Below are positions 12,985 through 24,392 of a stretch of 64,000 bases of DNA, in pieces. This DNA comes from Xylaria sp. FL1777 (Eukaryota > Ascomycota > Sordariomycetes > Xylariales > Xylariaceae): the NCBI GenBank assembly GCA_022578965.1, contig MU400533.1:1-64000 (forward strand), given 5' to 3'. The notes below the pieces were generated by a model that was given only the letters and a program-made list of their open reading frames with translations, was not told the origin of the DNA and ran no database searches. Every line of letters starts with the position of its first letter. Position 1 is the stretch's first letter. The position numbers were made by a program, and so were the translations under genes.

Positions 12985-13065
12985 CTAAAATAATAACAAT
13001 AATAACAACAATAGCAATAATAATAATAATAATAATAATAATAGCAATAATAATAAAACAAAATC
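12985..13065 (+). repeat. AAT/AAC/AGC trinucleotide microsatellite
   Basis: Runs of AAT with interspersed AAC and AGC triplets. Further degenerate AAT/AAC/AGT triplets extend to about 13,200. On the + strand they read as an Asn/Ser-rich stretch that is open only from about 13,106 to the TAA near 13,248. Confidence 0.8.
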
Positions 13066-13432
13066 TAATAATGAGATAAAATTTAAACAATAGAACTAAA
13101 TTTAATAATAAAACCGAATTTAACAATAAAACTAAAAATAACAGCAGTGCTAACAATAGTAATGTTAATAATAGTAATATTAATAATAATAGCAATATTA
13201 AAAACAAAGGCAACTTATATATTATACTTAAGCGCTTAGCAAGCTAAGCGTTTAATTAAAACAAAGATATGTTTTAAACAAAAAAACAAGCTTGCTTGAT
13301 TTTAAATAAACTTAGGTTTAAAAAACAATATATTATTTAATATATAATAACACTAATTGTTATTTAAAGTTTTATACCTTTTTACTAAAAGCTATATAAT
13401 TAATTGCTTATAATTTACATTAAGTTATAATA

Positions 13433-13504
13433 TATATATATGTGATTATAACATAAATATTTATTTAAGTAAATAAGTTTGTTTTATATATATATATATA
13501 TACG
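13433..13504. repeat. TA dinucleotide repeats
   Basis: Two short (TA)n tracts flank a stretch containing TGTGATTATAACATAAAT. Simple microsatellite in the decayed block. Confidence 0.7.
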
Positions 13505-14279
13505 TACGTTAAAGTAAATAATGTTGCCTTTAGTTAATTAATTAAAGTTAATTAGTTAAGTTACTAAAACTAACTTATAGTAGCTAGCTATGTTTAATTA
13601 GCTTAATTTAATATGCTTTTTTAATTAAGGCGCTGTAAATTTTTTAATTACTAAAATTAGGACTACTTTAAAACTTACTATTTTTAGTGTTTTATAAGCT
13701 ATAAATTTAAAAATCCCATATAAATCTTTTTTTAAAATTAGCAAACTTGCATAAAACTTTTTATACTTATGTTTTAAAGCTAATAAAGGTTAATAAATAT
13801 ATAAAAAAGTTAACTTTAGTTAATTAATGAAGTTATGCTTAATGGCTATAAAGCATATTAAGCTTATTTAATGAATTAAGTGTGGTGCTAAAACGCGTTA
13901 AGTTTACTAAATCTTAGTTTATACTAGGTTTTATGTTTATTGCAAATAAACTTTAGCGTAGCTAATAATTACTAAAATTAAGTGATTTTAACTAACTAAT
14001 TAGTTAACTATATTAAGTTTACTGCATATAGTAATTATATAAAAAGCTGCAGCTATTAAAATTAAGTAATTTTAATTTTAGTATATATTAAGCTAACTAT
14101 ATTAAGTTTATTGTATAAAGAGCTATAACTATTTATTTATTTACTTATATACTATATTAATTAAACTAATTTTAACTGCAAGTTAATTTAACGCATAATT
14201 ATTAATATTTAAAAGCATTTATATATTACTTAGTAATAAAACAGTGATAATATACTATAAGCTATTATTAATACAAAAA

Positions 14280-15330
14280 GTTTTAATAATTGTATATTTA
14301 CTAGTTAATTATACAAGCTATAAATTAAGCACTAAAAGTATAAAAGCATTTATTAGTTAATTATTATATGGGCTATAAACTAAGCACTAAAAAGTGCTAA
14401 AACATATAAAAGCATATAAAAAGTAATAGCACGTTTACTAAGTTAATTACATAAGCTATAAATTAAGCACTAGAAATATAAAAGCATTTATTAGTTAATT
14501 ATTATATAAGCTATAAACTAAGCACTTAAAAGTGCTAAAATAACGTTAATTATGCAAGCTATATTAAGACATATAAAAACGTATAAAAGGCTATATAAGT
14601 ATTTATTAGTTAATTATGTAAGCTATAAATAAAGCATTAAGAAGTGCTAAAATAACATTAATTGCGTAAGCTAAGCATTTATTAGTTAATTATGTGGGCA
14701 TTTATTAATAATTGCGCAAGCTATACTAAAACATATAAAAGCATATAAAAAGTAAAAAACAAAGCACTAAGAAATGCTAAAATAAAAACTAGTAATTAAT
14801 TATGTGGGCATTTATTAGTTAATTAAGTGTATAAATAAAGCATTAAAAAATGCTAAAATAACTAAGTTTAGTAGTGCACTTAGTATTTATTAGTTAATTA
14901 TATAAGCTGCAAACAAAGCACTAAAGAGTGCTAAAATATATAAAAAATAGCAGTAATTGCGCGTTTATTAGTTAATTATATAAGCATTTACTAGTTAATT
15001 ATATAAGCTACAAACTAAAACTAGAAATATTAAAATAACTAAGTTTAATAGTTAATTATATAAGCTATAAGCATTTATTGGTTAATTATATAAGCTATAC
15101 TTAAAAGTACTAAAATAACTAAGTTTAAACGTTTATTAAAAGCATTTATTAGTTAACTATAAAAGCTATAAACTAAGCACTAAAAGTACTAAAACATATA
15201 AAAATATTAAGTACTTATTGCATACAAAAAGCAGTAAGCATTTATTACTTATAGTTAATTATATAAGCATTTATAAACAAGTATATATAAGTAAGCATTA
15301 AAGTGTTAACTTAGCTAGTTTAACGATTAA
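14280..15330. repeat. Satellite-like array with hairpin motifs
   Basis: The phrases TTTATTAGTTAATTATATAA, AAGCTATAAACTAAGCACT and AGTGCTAAAACATATAAAAG recur about a dozen times in varying order and spacing. A recurring inverted repeat of the form AGCACT-(3-5 nt)-AGTGCT can fold as a hairpin. Clear or slightly decayed copies lie near 14,384, 14,520, 14,640, 14,766, 14,842, 14,927 and 15,177. No coding potential is seen. It looks like a degenerated satellite or a repeat-rich element end rather than a single-copy sequence. Confidence 0.7.
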
Positions 15331-16234
15331 TTAAATATAGAAGTATTTATTAATACTAATTAATTAAGAACTAAGTGTATAAGCTATAAGCTAAAGTTAA
15401 ATTTAGTAAAATTAATTATATTAAAAGTGCTAAAATAATTAAGTGTTAATTTTATGGGTTAATTATATAAACATTTATTAAACTAAGCTAATATAGTTTA
15501 TATAAAAGTTTTGCTAAAAGTTGAGTTTAAAGCACTTAGTGTACTAAATATTTTAATTAGTATACAAAAGTTTTTTAAGAGCTTATATATATATTTATAT
15601 TTTTAGCAAGTAATATTAATAACTAATGCTAGTTTTATTAAGTTATTTTTATAATAATTAAAGCTATATTTTTTGTATTTAATTATTTTAGGAAATTTAC
15701 TATTTAAAATATAACGCGTTAAGTTATTGCTAAAAGTTTATAGTTTAGTGCTAAACTTAAAATAAAAAAGTAACTATTAAACTATATAAACTTACTTAAA
15801 TAAAAAAACAATAGTAAAATAGCAGCAAAGGAAAATATATGCTAAGGATTATTTGCAAGCATATAAGTAGTTTTTATATAATATATGTTTATTTTATTAA
15901 ACTAGTAAGCTTTTTAAACATATAAAAACTTAATAAAGGTATGCTTTGTTTTGTAGTAATAATTAGCTTTTTTAGTAAGTTAAGTTTGTTATGCTTTAAT
16001 ATTTATATTTAATTTATAATAAATTATAGCTGCAAATAATAGCTAACTTAAAAAAATTGAAGTTTTTTAAGAAATACTAAAGATTTTTTATTATTACTAA
16101 TATTATTACTACTATTATTACTATTATTATTATATTAGCAATTAATTGTTTATATATATTAAGGCTTTATAAATAAACTTGATTTTTTTAGTTAAATATA
16201 GTAGCTTAAATAACATTATAAAGTATATATGTAT

Positions 16235-16500
16235 AGTTTATGCTTATTAATGCTACAATATATAGCTTTTTTTTAGGTGTTTATGCCTTTTTTTGCTAGC
16301 GGTAAATAGTTTTTCTTTAAATGTTTTAGTATGCTTTTTTTTATTAGTATGCTAGTTTTAGCTTAAGTTATATAAAGCTATAATATATAGTTTTCCTTTA
16401 GGTATTTATGCCTTTTTTTGCTAGCAGTATGTAGTTTTTTCTTAAGTATTTATGTTTTACTAATAGTATGTGTGTTTTTTTTTAGGTGTTAATGTTTTTT
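16235..16500 (+). repeat. Imperfect long repeat (TTTAGGTGTTTATGCC units)
   Basis: A block containing CTACAATATATAGC, a run of T, AGGTGTTTATGCCTTTTTTT and GCTAGC recurs about 135 bp downstream with C/T differences. A third, partial copy follows near 16,470. The differences are transitions, consistent with RIP after duplication. Confidence 0.6.
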
Positions 16501-17609
16501 TTTGCGTTTTTTATTTATTTTGCAGCAAAAAACAAACTAAAAAGTTTGTGTTTTAGCTGCTTAGTTATAAGTGATTTTTTAAGTAAAACTAACCTTTATA
16601 AATAAACAGCTTAAAGGTTTTAAATATTTTATTAAGTTTTGATTCTTTTTATTGCTATTATTATATTATTATTTTTTATTATTTTTTTTTATTTTGTATT
16701 ACTTTATAAATATAATAGTTTAAAAATAACCATAGCAAATATAATTTTATAAAAAGCTATTAACGCTACTATTTATATTAGTAAAGTAAAAATTATTTGT
16801 ATAATTGCTATATGTTTACTTTATTATTTATATGCTAATTAAGAGCTTTATATAGTTTATAATAGCACTTTTTAAGATTTTTTTCGTTTAAAAAAAAAAG
16901 AGATATATAATAGCAGTTTTTAAGCATTAATTTTTGGTTAATTAAATAGCATTACTTTTGTTTTTAATAATATTAACGTTGCATTTAATATAAAGCTTAA
17001 GTTAGTTATTTACTATAAATTTGTTAAAAATAAGTTTTTTAGCATAATATATAATGCATTAGCTTAGTTTTTATAAAGCATATATGCTTTTAAATTTAAG
17101 ATTTATTATATAAGTTGTTGATTTTGCTATAATAAAAACAATAAAAAGCTTACTAAAGTTTATATAAAAGCGTATGCTTAGGTTAAAAAAAAGAAAACTT
17201 AAAACATTAAATGTATAATAAACAAAATATATTATAATTAAAATTAAAGCTTTAATAAAGCTGCTTTACTAAAGGCAAAGTAAGCAAAGTATATTATGGT
17301 TGCATTATAGTTAAAATTTAGTATAAAAACATACTTAATAAACAAAGTGCATTATAGTTACATTATAGTTAAAATTTAGTATAAAGGCATAATAAACAAA
17401 ATAAATAACGTTTAAAATTAATAGTTAAGTTTTAATGCAGCAGCATAAAATAAATAGTTTAAGTGTTTATAATAAATTATATTATTAAGTTTATTAACTA
17501 GTTAATTTTTTTAGCTAAATTTAATAGTTTAAGTAATAATACTTAATAATATAAGTGTTATATAACTAGCATAACTAATTATAGCTAGTAAAGCTAATAT
17601 ATAAATTAT

Positions 17610-17715
17610 TTGCTACTTTTATTACTTATTACTTTTATTATTTACTACTTTTATTACTTATTACTTTTATTATTTACTACTTTTATTTATTACTTATTAC
17701 TTATTTATATTATAT
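17610..17715 (+). repeat. TACTTTTATTACTTATTACTT minisatellite
   Basis: The words TACTTTTATTA and CTTATTACTTTTATTATT alternate three times or more, with shorter derivatives at the end. Confidence 0.75.
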
Positions 17716-17814
17716 CTTTTTATATTATTAGCGCTATTAGCACTATTAATTAACGACTAATTTTAATTTTTTTGTTTAAATTTAGTGGCTTAAGTAATTT
17801 TTGCAGATTACTTT

Positions 17815-17895
17815 TATTTTCACTTTTCTATTTTTATTTCTATTTTTATTTCTATTTTTATTTTCATTTCTATTTTTATTTTTATTTTTGTTTTA
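17815..17895 (+). repeat. TATTTTTATTTC microsatellite
   Basis: Six or more copies of a TATTTTTATTTC-type 12-bp unit with shortened variants at both ends. Confidence 0.75.
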
Positions 17896-18866
17896 ACTTT
17901 TTGCGCTGCTTTTTATTTACTTTTACTGCGTACTTTTAGCCTTTATATTTTTTATTACTGTTTAGCTACTTTAAGTTATAATGCTAAAGTATTGCGTTTT
18001 TATTTTTATAACTATAGAAGTATACATAGGTTATTAATGCGTACGCTATAATATATATATAGTTTTAGCTACTAATAAAATTATATAAGTATTATGCTTT
18101 ATGCTTAAATATATTTAAGACATTGTTTTAGCTAAGGTTATTTAGTAAGCATTATTATTACGTTATGTTTATTTTAACTTATTTAAGTACTTAAAGTTAC
18201 TAACTGATTTTTAGGGTTAAAGCTATAATGCTTTATTTTTAAAACAAAACATTATACGTAAAACAAAGTAGCTATAATTAACTTTTTTAAACGATTTATA
18301 TTAAATAATAATTACTAGGTGTTTTATATGCTTATAAGATTCACTTTAATTATTATAACATATTTATTATATTAAATGGTAACATTGTTATATTAAGTAT
18401 ATATAAATAGATTTATTACTATATTTATTACATTTAACGTAATTAAAGCATTAATATTGCTTTTTTATTAAGTTAGCTTTTTGCTGCTATATTATAATAC
18501 TAAAGCAGCTTTTATTAAGTTATATAATTTAATTTTTTTAATTTATATATATATAAATTACTACAAGAAATTACTATTTATGTAAATAATTATAACAATA
18601 ATAGTAAAACTAAAGAATTTACTTAAATAATAAAAAATTACTAGGTTAAAAATAAGCTATAAGTTTAAGTGTTAATATAAATAGTAGTAATAATATTAGT
18701 TTTAATTATTATTGTTTAGCAAACTACGTTTAAAGTTTTAAATAAAAACTTAAGTAAAAACTTTGTTTGTTTTATTTATTAATACAGATTTAACTAGCTA
18801 AAATTAATTAATTAGCTAAAATAGCTATTATAGTTAATTTAAGTAATATAATTGCTTGCTTTTTTT

Positions 18867-19040
18867 GCTTTTTATATATATAAGTATTTTTTGCTTTTTA
18901 TATATATAAATATTTTTTGCTTTCTATATATATAGGTATTTTCTGCTTTTTGCATATATAAGTATTTTTTGCTTTTTACATGTATATTTTTTGCGTTTGT
19001 ATGTTTTTTCTGCGTATGTATGTTTTTTCTGCTTATAGCT
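18867..19040 (+). repeat. 26-bp tandem repeat at the edge of the AT block
   Basis: GCTTTTTATATATATAAGTA units start at 18867, 18893, 18919, 18945 and 18971, an exact 26-bp period. Shortened TGCGTATGTATGTTTTTTC units follow to about 19,040. The array is the last repetitive unit before the composition changes to normal GC. The minus strand keeps open frames through it only because the unit lacks stops. Confidence 0.8.
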
Positions 19041-19130
19041 ATAAATGCATAAGTACTGCAATGTAAAGGTAGAAGTACTATAATGTAGAGGTACATGCAT
19101 ATGCATATGCAGAAGTAGGCAAGTATATGT

Positions 19131-20481
19131 ATATGTACTCCTAAGATAACTTCTGAGACATGTTTTAAGAGCTGAAACTATACCCAAAAATGGCAAATCA
19201 AGACCCCAGCAGGAAAGCTGTGCTGTTTAGTTTTGACCAATTTAGGAACCAAGCCTAGAAAACAAGACGACCATATATTCCTATACTACCTTCACATTGT
19301 AACCATTATCTCGACAGTCAATAATACATTAGCAGATTACAGATAATTCTAAAAGATAAGACTTCCTTTTTATGATCGAAAAATTTATTAGATTTGTTGT
19401 TAATTAGGCGCTATTGAGTTATGCCATTATAAAGTCTAATTTTGGCTATGCGATGCTTAATGAGCTGTTTATATGCCCATAATACTGGCTGAACGAACGC
19501 GGAGAAAGTTCTCACACAGAGTTCACAAGGTCGCAAACGTCCAAATACCTAGCGCCCTAAGCCAAACCCGGCGCTGGCGGGGCAAACGCGTACAGCAAAA
19601 AAGGGTTGGGACTTTTAGGCGCTTTTAGGTAGGTAGTAAGGTAGTAGGTATGTAGATGTAGTGGTGCGCAAGAGCCTAGCGCCCAAGCCAAAGCCTGAGC
19701 TTGTTACTACGCAGTACCGTAACATACACACACGTGCCTCCCTCTCAAACGCATCGAACTTCCATTGCCTTGCCCTGCTGAAATCCTATTACCTAGTATT
19801 TAGGTAGGTAGGTAGTATATCCATTGGAACCTGTGTCATTGTCCGTCCCCTCCCCCAAGGTTTGGATCCAGTCATCCATGTCCGAGCCCCCCTTCTTCCG
19901 GACCTGTCATCCTTGGTGCTTGGCTGCCCCATTCGATTGATCCAATTCACCACATTCACATTCACCATCCATTCATTGATCCATCGTACCAACAACCACC
20001 CATTTTCTCCCGCACTGCCGCAGACGACAACAACCACCACCAAGACCACAATACGACGACCAGCCTTCGCGACACTGCCCTCTGCAATCGCGTTCCTTGC
20101 CGTCGTCGCCCAGTGACCGGCACTTCTTTTCTTTGGTATTCCTTCATCTCCATCTCCGTCTCCATCTCTCCGTTTCCGTCTCTACCCCAATGTTCCCAAT
20201 ATCTGCCTCCGAAGACATCGCTATTACCGCCAACCCCTCGACCGCGGCGCGCCTCAACCCTCGATCGCCTCATCAGCAGAACTATGGCCCTCCCATGCAT
20301 TCTCGGCCCCGAGTTCAGTTTGTGTGATCCGATCCCCTGGCTGTGAGCCCTGCGCCGTCTATTCCCGGCCGCTTCCAGCTTCTGCCTGCACCCCGGATAG
20401 GGTGCCTCCCCGTATCTACTACTTCATCCGCGGCGAACCGAGCGTCTATCTGCACCGCCAATTGCCCGTGATACCTGCACC
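19131..20481. other. Intergenic: AT-block junction and EST1-like upstream region
   Basis: No gene is supported. The stretch begins at the compositional break. It contains TAGGTAGGTAG-type words at about 19,625-19,650 and 19,798-19,815. A pyrimidine-rich run of CCATCTCCGTCT words lies at about 20,145-20,190, 290-340 bp before the EST1-like start codon; such CT-rich tracts are common in fungal core promoters and 5' leaders. Confidence 0.6.
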
Positions 20482-23400
20482 ATGGCGAACCAGAGAGAGA
20501 TAGCAAGGACGAACTGGGGGTACGTATTCGAGCTCTAGCGAGTCGCAAACTCACTAAGAGCAGGACAGCCTGGTTGGCGTGCGTCTTACTAACACTTGCC
20601 TCATAGAACTGCCCAAAAGATCCGCTCCGATATCCTGGGAAAGCTCTCGGGTCTCACAAAAGAGCGTGGTACTGCCAACTATACCTCTCGGTTCGAGGAG
20701 GCTGAGCAGACTATGGCCGAGTATGTTTGAGTCTGTGTGATAATTTTGGTGCTTTGGTGCTCATTGTAACATAGGTTTCGGCTAGCATGCATGACTGTGA
20801 TCTTCCACGACTTCGAATATGCTGTCGCCAAGAAGGTGGAGCACTCTCTCTGGCATTGTCACACGTTTATGAATGGCGAGTATCGAAAGGCCCTGGGCCG
20901 TCTTAATACTTCGAGCCAGGTTGTACAAAGGCGTAAGCTGGACAAGCTCTACCGAGGGTTTCTAAAAACCTCGGAGCAGTTTTACTTCGTCTACATACAG
21001 CAACTCTACAATCGTTTCTCTATTCCCGAGCTACGGCAGATTGCTCACAAAGCTAAACAGCAGCCTGTTGAACAAGAGGCAGAGAGCGCTTCTCCTCCTG
21101 CGCCCTTGCGCTCACTAGTTTTAAAGTCTTGCCAGATGACCCTGGTTCGTCTAGGCGACCTTGTTCGATACCGATGCCAATTGTCTGATAAGTTTTCCAA
21201 GGCCACATTCGACACCGCCTCAGATTACTACAGTTTGGCAAACAGTCTTGACCCCGACGATGGCTCCGCTCATCATCAGCTAGCTGTCTTACACCAGATT
21301 CCAGGCCAGCATTTCGACATTGTCTATCATTTCCACCGCGCAATTGTCGTCTCCCGGCCGCATGAGTTGGCACTTAAGAATCTCGAACGGGAATTCAAAA
21401 GCCCTGAGAGCTCCTATCAGGCAAAGAAAGGACCGGCAAAAGACCAGTCGCAGGCTATGATAACATGGTTTGTGCGACTTCATGCGTTTTATTTCCATGG
21501 AAAACATTTTTCGCAGCAGGGTGAGCTGGAGGAAGAAGTATTGCATCGCCTTGAGCTTGCGTTCAAAAGCGAGGGCTCTGAGAATACTTTGTTGCTTAAG
21601 ATGATTCTTGTCAACATGGCGGCCTATGATATCTCAACAGAGAAAGTTAAGTGTAAGTTATAAGTGCCCCTTCACGTGTTACGCTCGGCTGACTAAACCG
21701 AACTACTAGCCTCATGGACCATGGAAGGTTCACAATCATGTCAATTCTTGTTGCGATTCAATATCCGCATGATGTTGGTTCTGCTTCGGGTACTTTTTCA
21801 GACATTGTGTGATGACACGCTCACTACTACGTCCGGCAGTAAGCCTAGTAATGGCGAGAGCTGCATCGCTTTTGCGCCAAGTCTCCTCAAGCTCCTCCCC
21901 CTTTTCCGCCTCTATATTGCCTGGTCATATGTTACCAGAGCCGACCTCGTCCAGTACCAAGAATACCTCGAGCCATATATTAAGGATCTTTACCGACTGC
22001 TCGCAGATATACTCACATCTCTCAATAAGTATATTGACTCGACTATGGAAACCGTCCCGTCAAAGTATCTTCTACCTGAAGACGTTGAGGCCCAAGGCCT
22101 TCGGCCGCTCAGCGATAAGAGACTACCACTGTTTTTACACGTAGAAGAGCAGCAAAGCTCAACTCCACCAAAACGCGTCAAAACACGGAAGCCTCAACAA
22201 AGTTTGTTCGGTCGCCAATTCAAGCCAGAAACGGAGGCAGTCTGGCGCATCCGGGACATCATCTGCTGTGGAGTGTTTCTAGCAGGAAGTGCCAAATTTC
22301 CCATAGCCTTGACAACCCAAACTGATCATGGTCGTGACATTGAGACATGGGTATTTGTGGATGGAGGAACATCACTCTCTTCTAATGAGGCTGGTCTATC
22401 CCATATCCTCAGTAAACTCAAGTTCAGAGACCCTAAAGCCAGCCCGGAAAATATTGTGGAGCAAGAGACGAGCAAACCCCGATCACAGAGTCTAAAAACT
22501 GGCCCTATCCCAACACTAGACAAGGACCCAAAACCGCAAATTCCCCAACTGGATGATACGTCGAACAAAGGCAAAGGCAAATGTCTTAGCAGGCCATCTA
22601 TGAATTACCTGGACTCAGACTTGAGCGAAGATACTGAGATGATCAACATGGTTAACAAGCTCCTAGACCCCGTAGATGATGTTCGCCCGCGCTCGAGTCA
22701 GGCCCTGGCAGACCCAAGCTACGGCATGCATTCGTCCACTGCAAATGAGATATTTGGTAATCTTGAAACCAGCCCAATTCAGCCGTCTCCTGTGTCGAAA
22801 GCCATCCCGAGCCTTCCATGGGACTACTTTTACAAACCTACTCCACATCGATCAAATAGTCAGGAGCAGAACCAATTAAGCCCTAACGGTCACAACGTAC
22901 CAAGAAGTGCGACTCGCCAGTTCGACGCGTTTACGTCGTCATCATACCTCGATGATCTGAGTGCACCTTATCAACAGCTCCATCCCAGTTTGTCCCCCCG
23001 GCCGAACACAGGATATGGGCAAGTTTCGCCGATTCTAAATACATCATCTCCGGGCATTCATCGAAAAGATTACGGACTTGATACGTTGGAGGACTCACGT
23101 AGTGCCGTCCTTGACAGCTTGAGGTCAGCGTTGCTCGCCCAGCATGGTCTCATCAGTAACAGTTCATCACCGGGTGTTAGCCCCCAGACTCTTGCAAACA
23201 CGAATCCACTATGGGGCCAGGAGAATGGAATGGGTGAGCACTCATCAGCTCAGACAGCGGCCTCTTTTCACTCTCCAGAATATGGGTACAACAACGCCAA
23301 CAACTATCTAGAGCTCCCAGCCAAGGGTCAGACTAACGCGGCAAGCCTACAAAACCCACTTGGTCCACCAGGCCAAGGCAAACCAGAGCTACGGCAGGGA

Positions 23401-23811
23401 GCGTCGATTACAGGTTCTAGTCGCTTTCCGACGACACTAAAGTCCACTAACAACGAGCTTGATGTTCAGCATTTATGGAGTCAAGGAAGTTATCGCCAAC
23501 AACATTCGCCTTGGCAACATGAGCTTCCAACTACTACTTCTTCTCTAGCCTTCTCACATCCCAGCAGTCTAATTAATGGCACTCCGGGCGCCGTAGCTGC
23601 AGCGCCCGCTAACACTGTCGCTTGCAATGGGCACTACTACAATGCTACAACCCCCTTTGGCCGCTTAGGAGACAGTATCAACAACAGGGCGGATCCTACT
23701 CATTTTCGCAATCAGCTAAAGGCCGCAATAGGCACCTCTGAGCTTTCGTATGATCAGCAAATCTTACAATCAGCGATGATGGATAACAACCGCAAACCTC
23801 GTCCTAAGTGA
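20482..23811 (+). CDS. EST1/SMG7-like telomere/NMD protein
   Basis: Predicted 1,043-residue protein from four exons: 20482-20519, 20607-20720, 20775-21652 and 21710-23811. The introns have GTACGT, GTATGT and GTAAGT donors, and every join preserves the frame. Residues ~50-300 carry the helical 14-3-3/TPR-like region of the EST1/SMG5-7 family, including a LDPDDGSAHHQLAVLH-type TPR helix pair around residues 209-224 with the usual RAI/EL continuation. The C-terminal two thirds is long, Ser/Pro/Gln-rich and probably disordered. Family members bind RNA or phosphorylated Upf1 in nonsense-mediated decay, and some serve telomerase (Est1). Which role applies here cannot be decided from sequence. The ATG at 20482 was chosen because the MANQREIARTNW leader joins in frame to conserved exons. 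It is the first gene beside the AT block and runs convergently with adenosine kinase. Confidence 0.85.
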
Positions 23812-24392
23812 TGATGTGCCAGAGTGACACTACTCTACGCTTTAAATGATCTCTGCTTCCAAGAAGGAACTAAGCAACGATCGGAACAACATTGGCACGT
23901 ACTGACAAAGTCAATGGGGATGCAAACCCTCGTGCGACTATCATACGAAACGCTCGGGAGACGCTCTAGCACTGTACAGCTTAAGGATGTAAGATGGCAG
24001 ACGCTTCCGACTCGTACAATTTGAGTTGCTTTGGCCTGTAGAGGCTCTCGCCTCAAAAATTTTCTGGAGTCGTGATACGCCACCTCATTGGTGTGCACAC
24101 TTTTGAATCAACTTCGATTTTCATACGCCTAAATTGATTTTGATTGGAAGTTCCCCAGTTGTTGAAACCCAACAAAGATATCACATGCAAAGAAAGAAAT
24201 GTCTTGTCTAAGCCGGCCAACCCGATCTAACCAAAATCCTGCCCAGTTTAGAACGCCGGCCCTTTTGCGTAAAGTTGAGTAACGCCAAAGTGTACCAGGT
24301 GGACGGTACTTAATGCTATCATTTTCGCTGCTTCACCTCCTTTCTTTCTCCTATATCCCAGCCCCCTAGATCAGGCAGATTCATTTGGTCGA
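23812..24392. other. Intergenic between convergent genes
   Basis: This holds the 3' ends of the EST1-like and adenosine kinase genes. No additional gene, RNA or repeat is seen. Confidence 0.6.

Larger units (their letters stand above)
1..19130. repeat. AT-rich, RIP-like gene-free block
   Basis: The whole segment is built of A and T with scattered AGC, GCT and GCA trinucleotides. CpG is very rare and no plausible intact gene of normal codon use is present. Reading frames are broken mostly by TAA and TAG, as expected when C-to-T changes at CpA convert CAA/CAG codons to stops. This is the usual outcome of repeat-induced point mutation on transposons in Pezizomycotina, and the block is probably a nest of dead mobile elements forming an AT isochore. 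Composition changes to about 50% GC within roughly 100-150 bp near 19.1 kb. The original element families cannot be named from the sequence alone. Individual arrays and coding remnants are listed separately. Confidence 0.85.

Noticed and set aside
12923..13213. 96-codon Leu/Ile-rich minus-strand frame as a membrane protein
   Set aside because: It is the reverse of an AAT/AAC microsatellite; the hydrophobic translation is a compositional artefact.
18872..19196. Minus-strand frames rich in KxxYIY repeats
   Set aside because: They follow the 26-bp tandem array, which has no stop words; no gene-like sequence continues beyond it.
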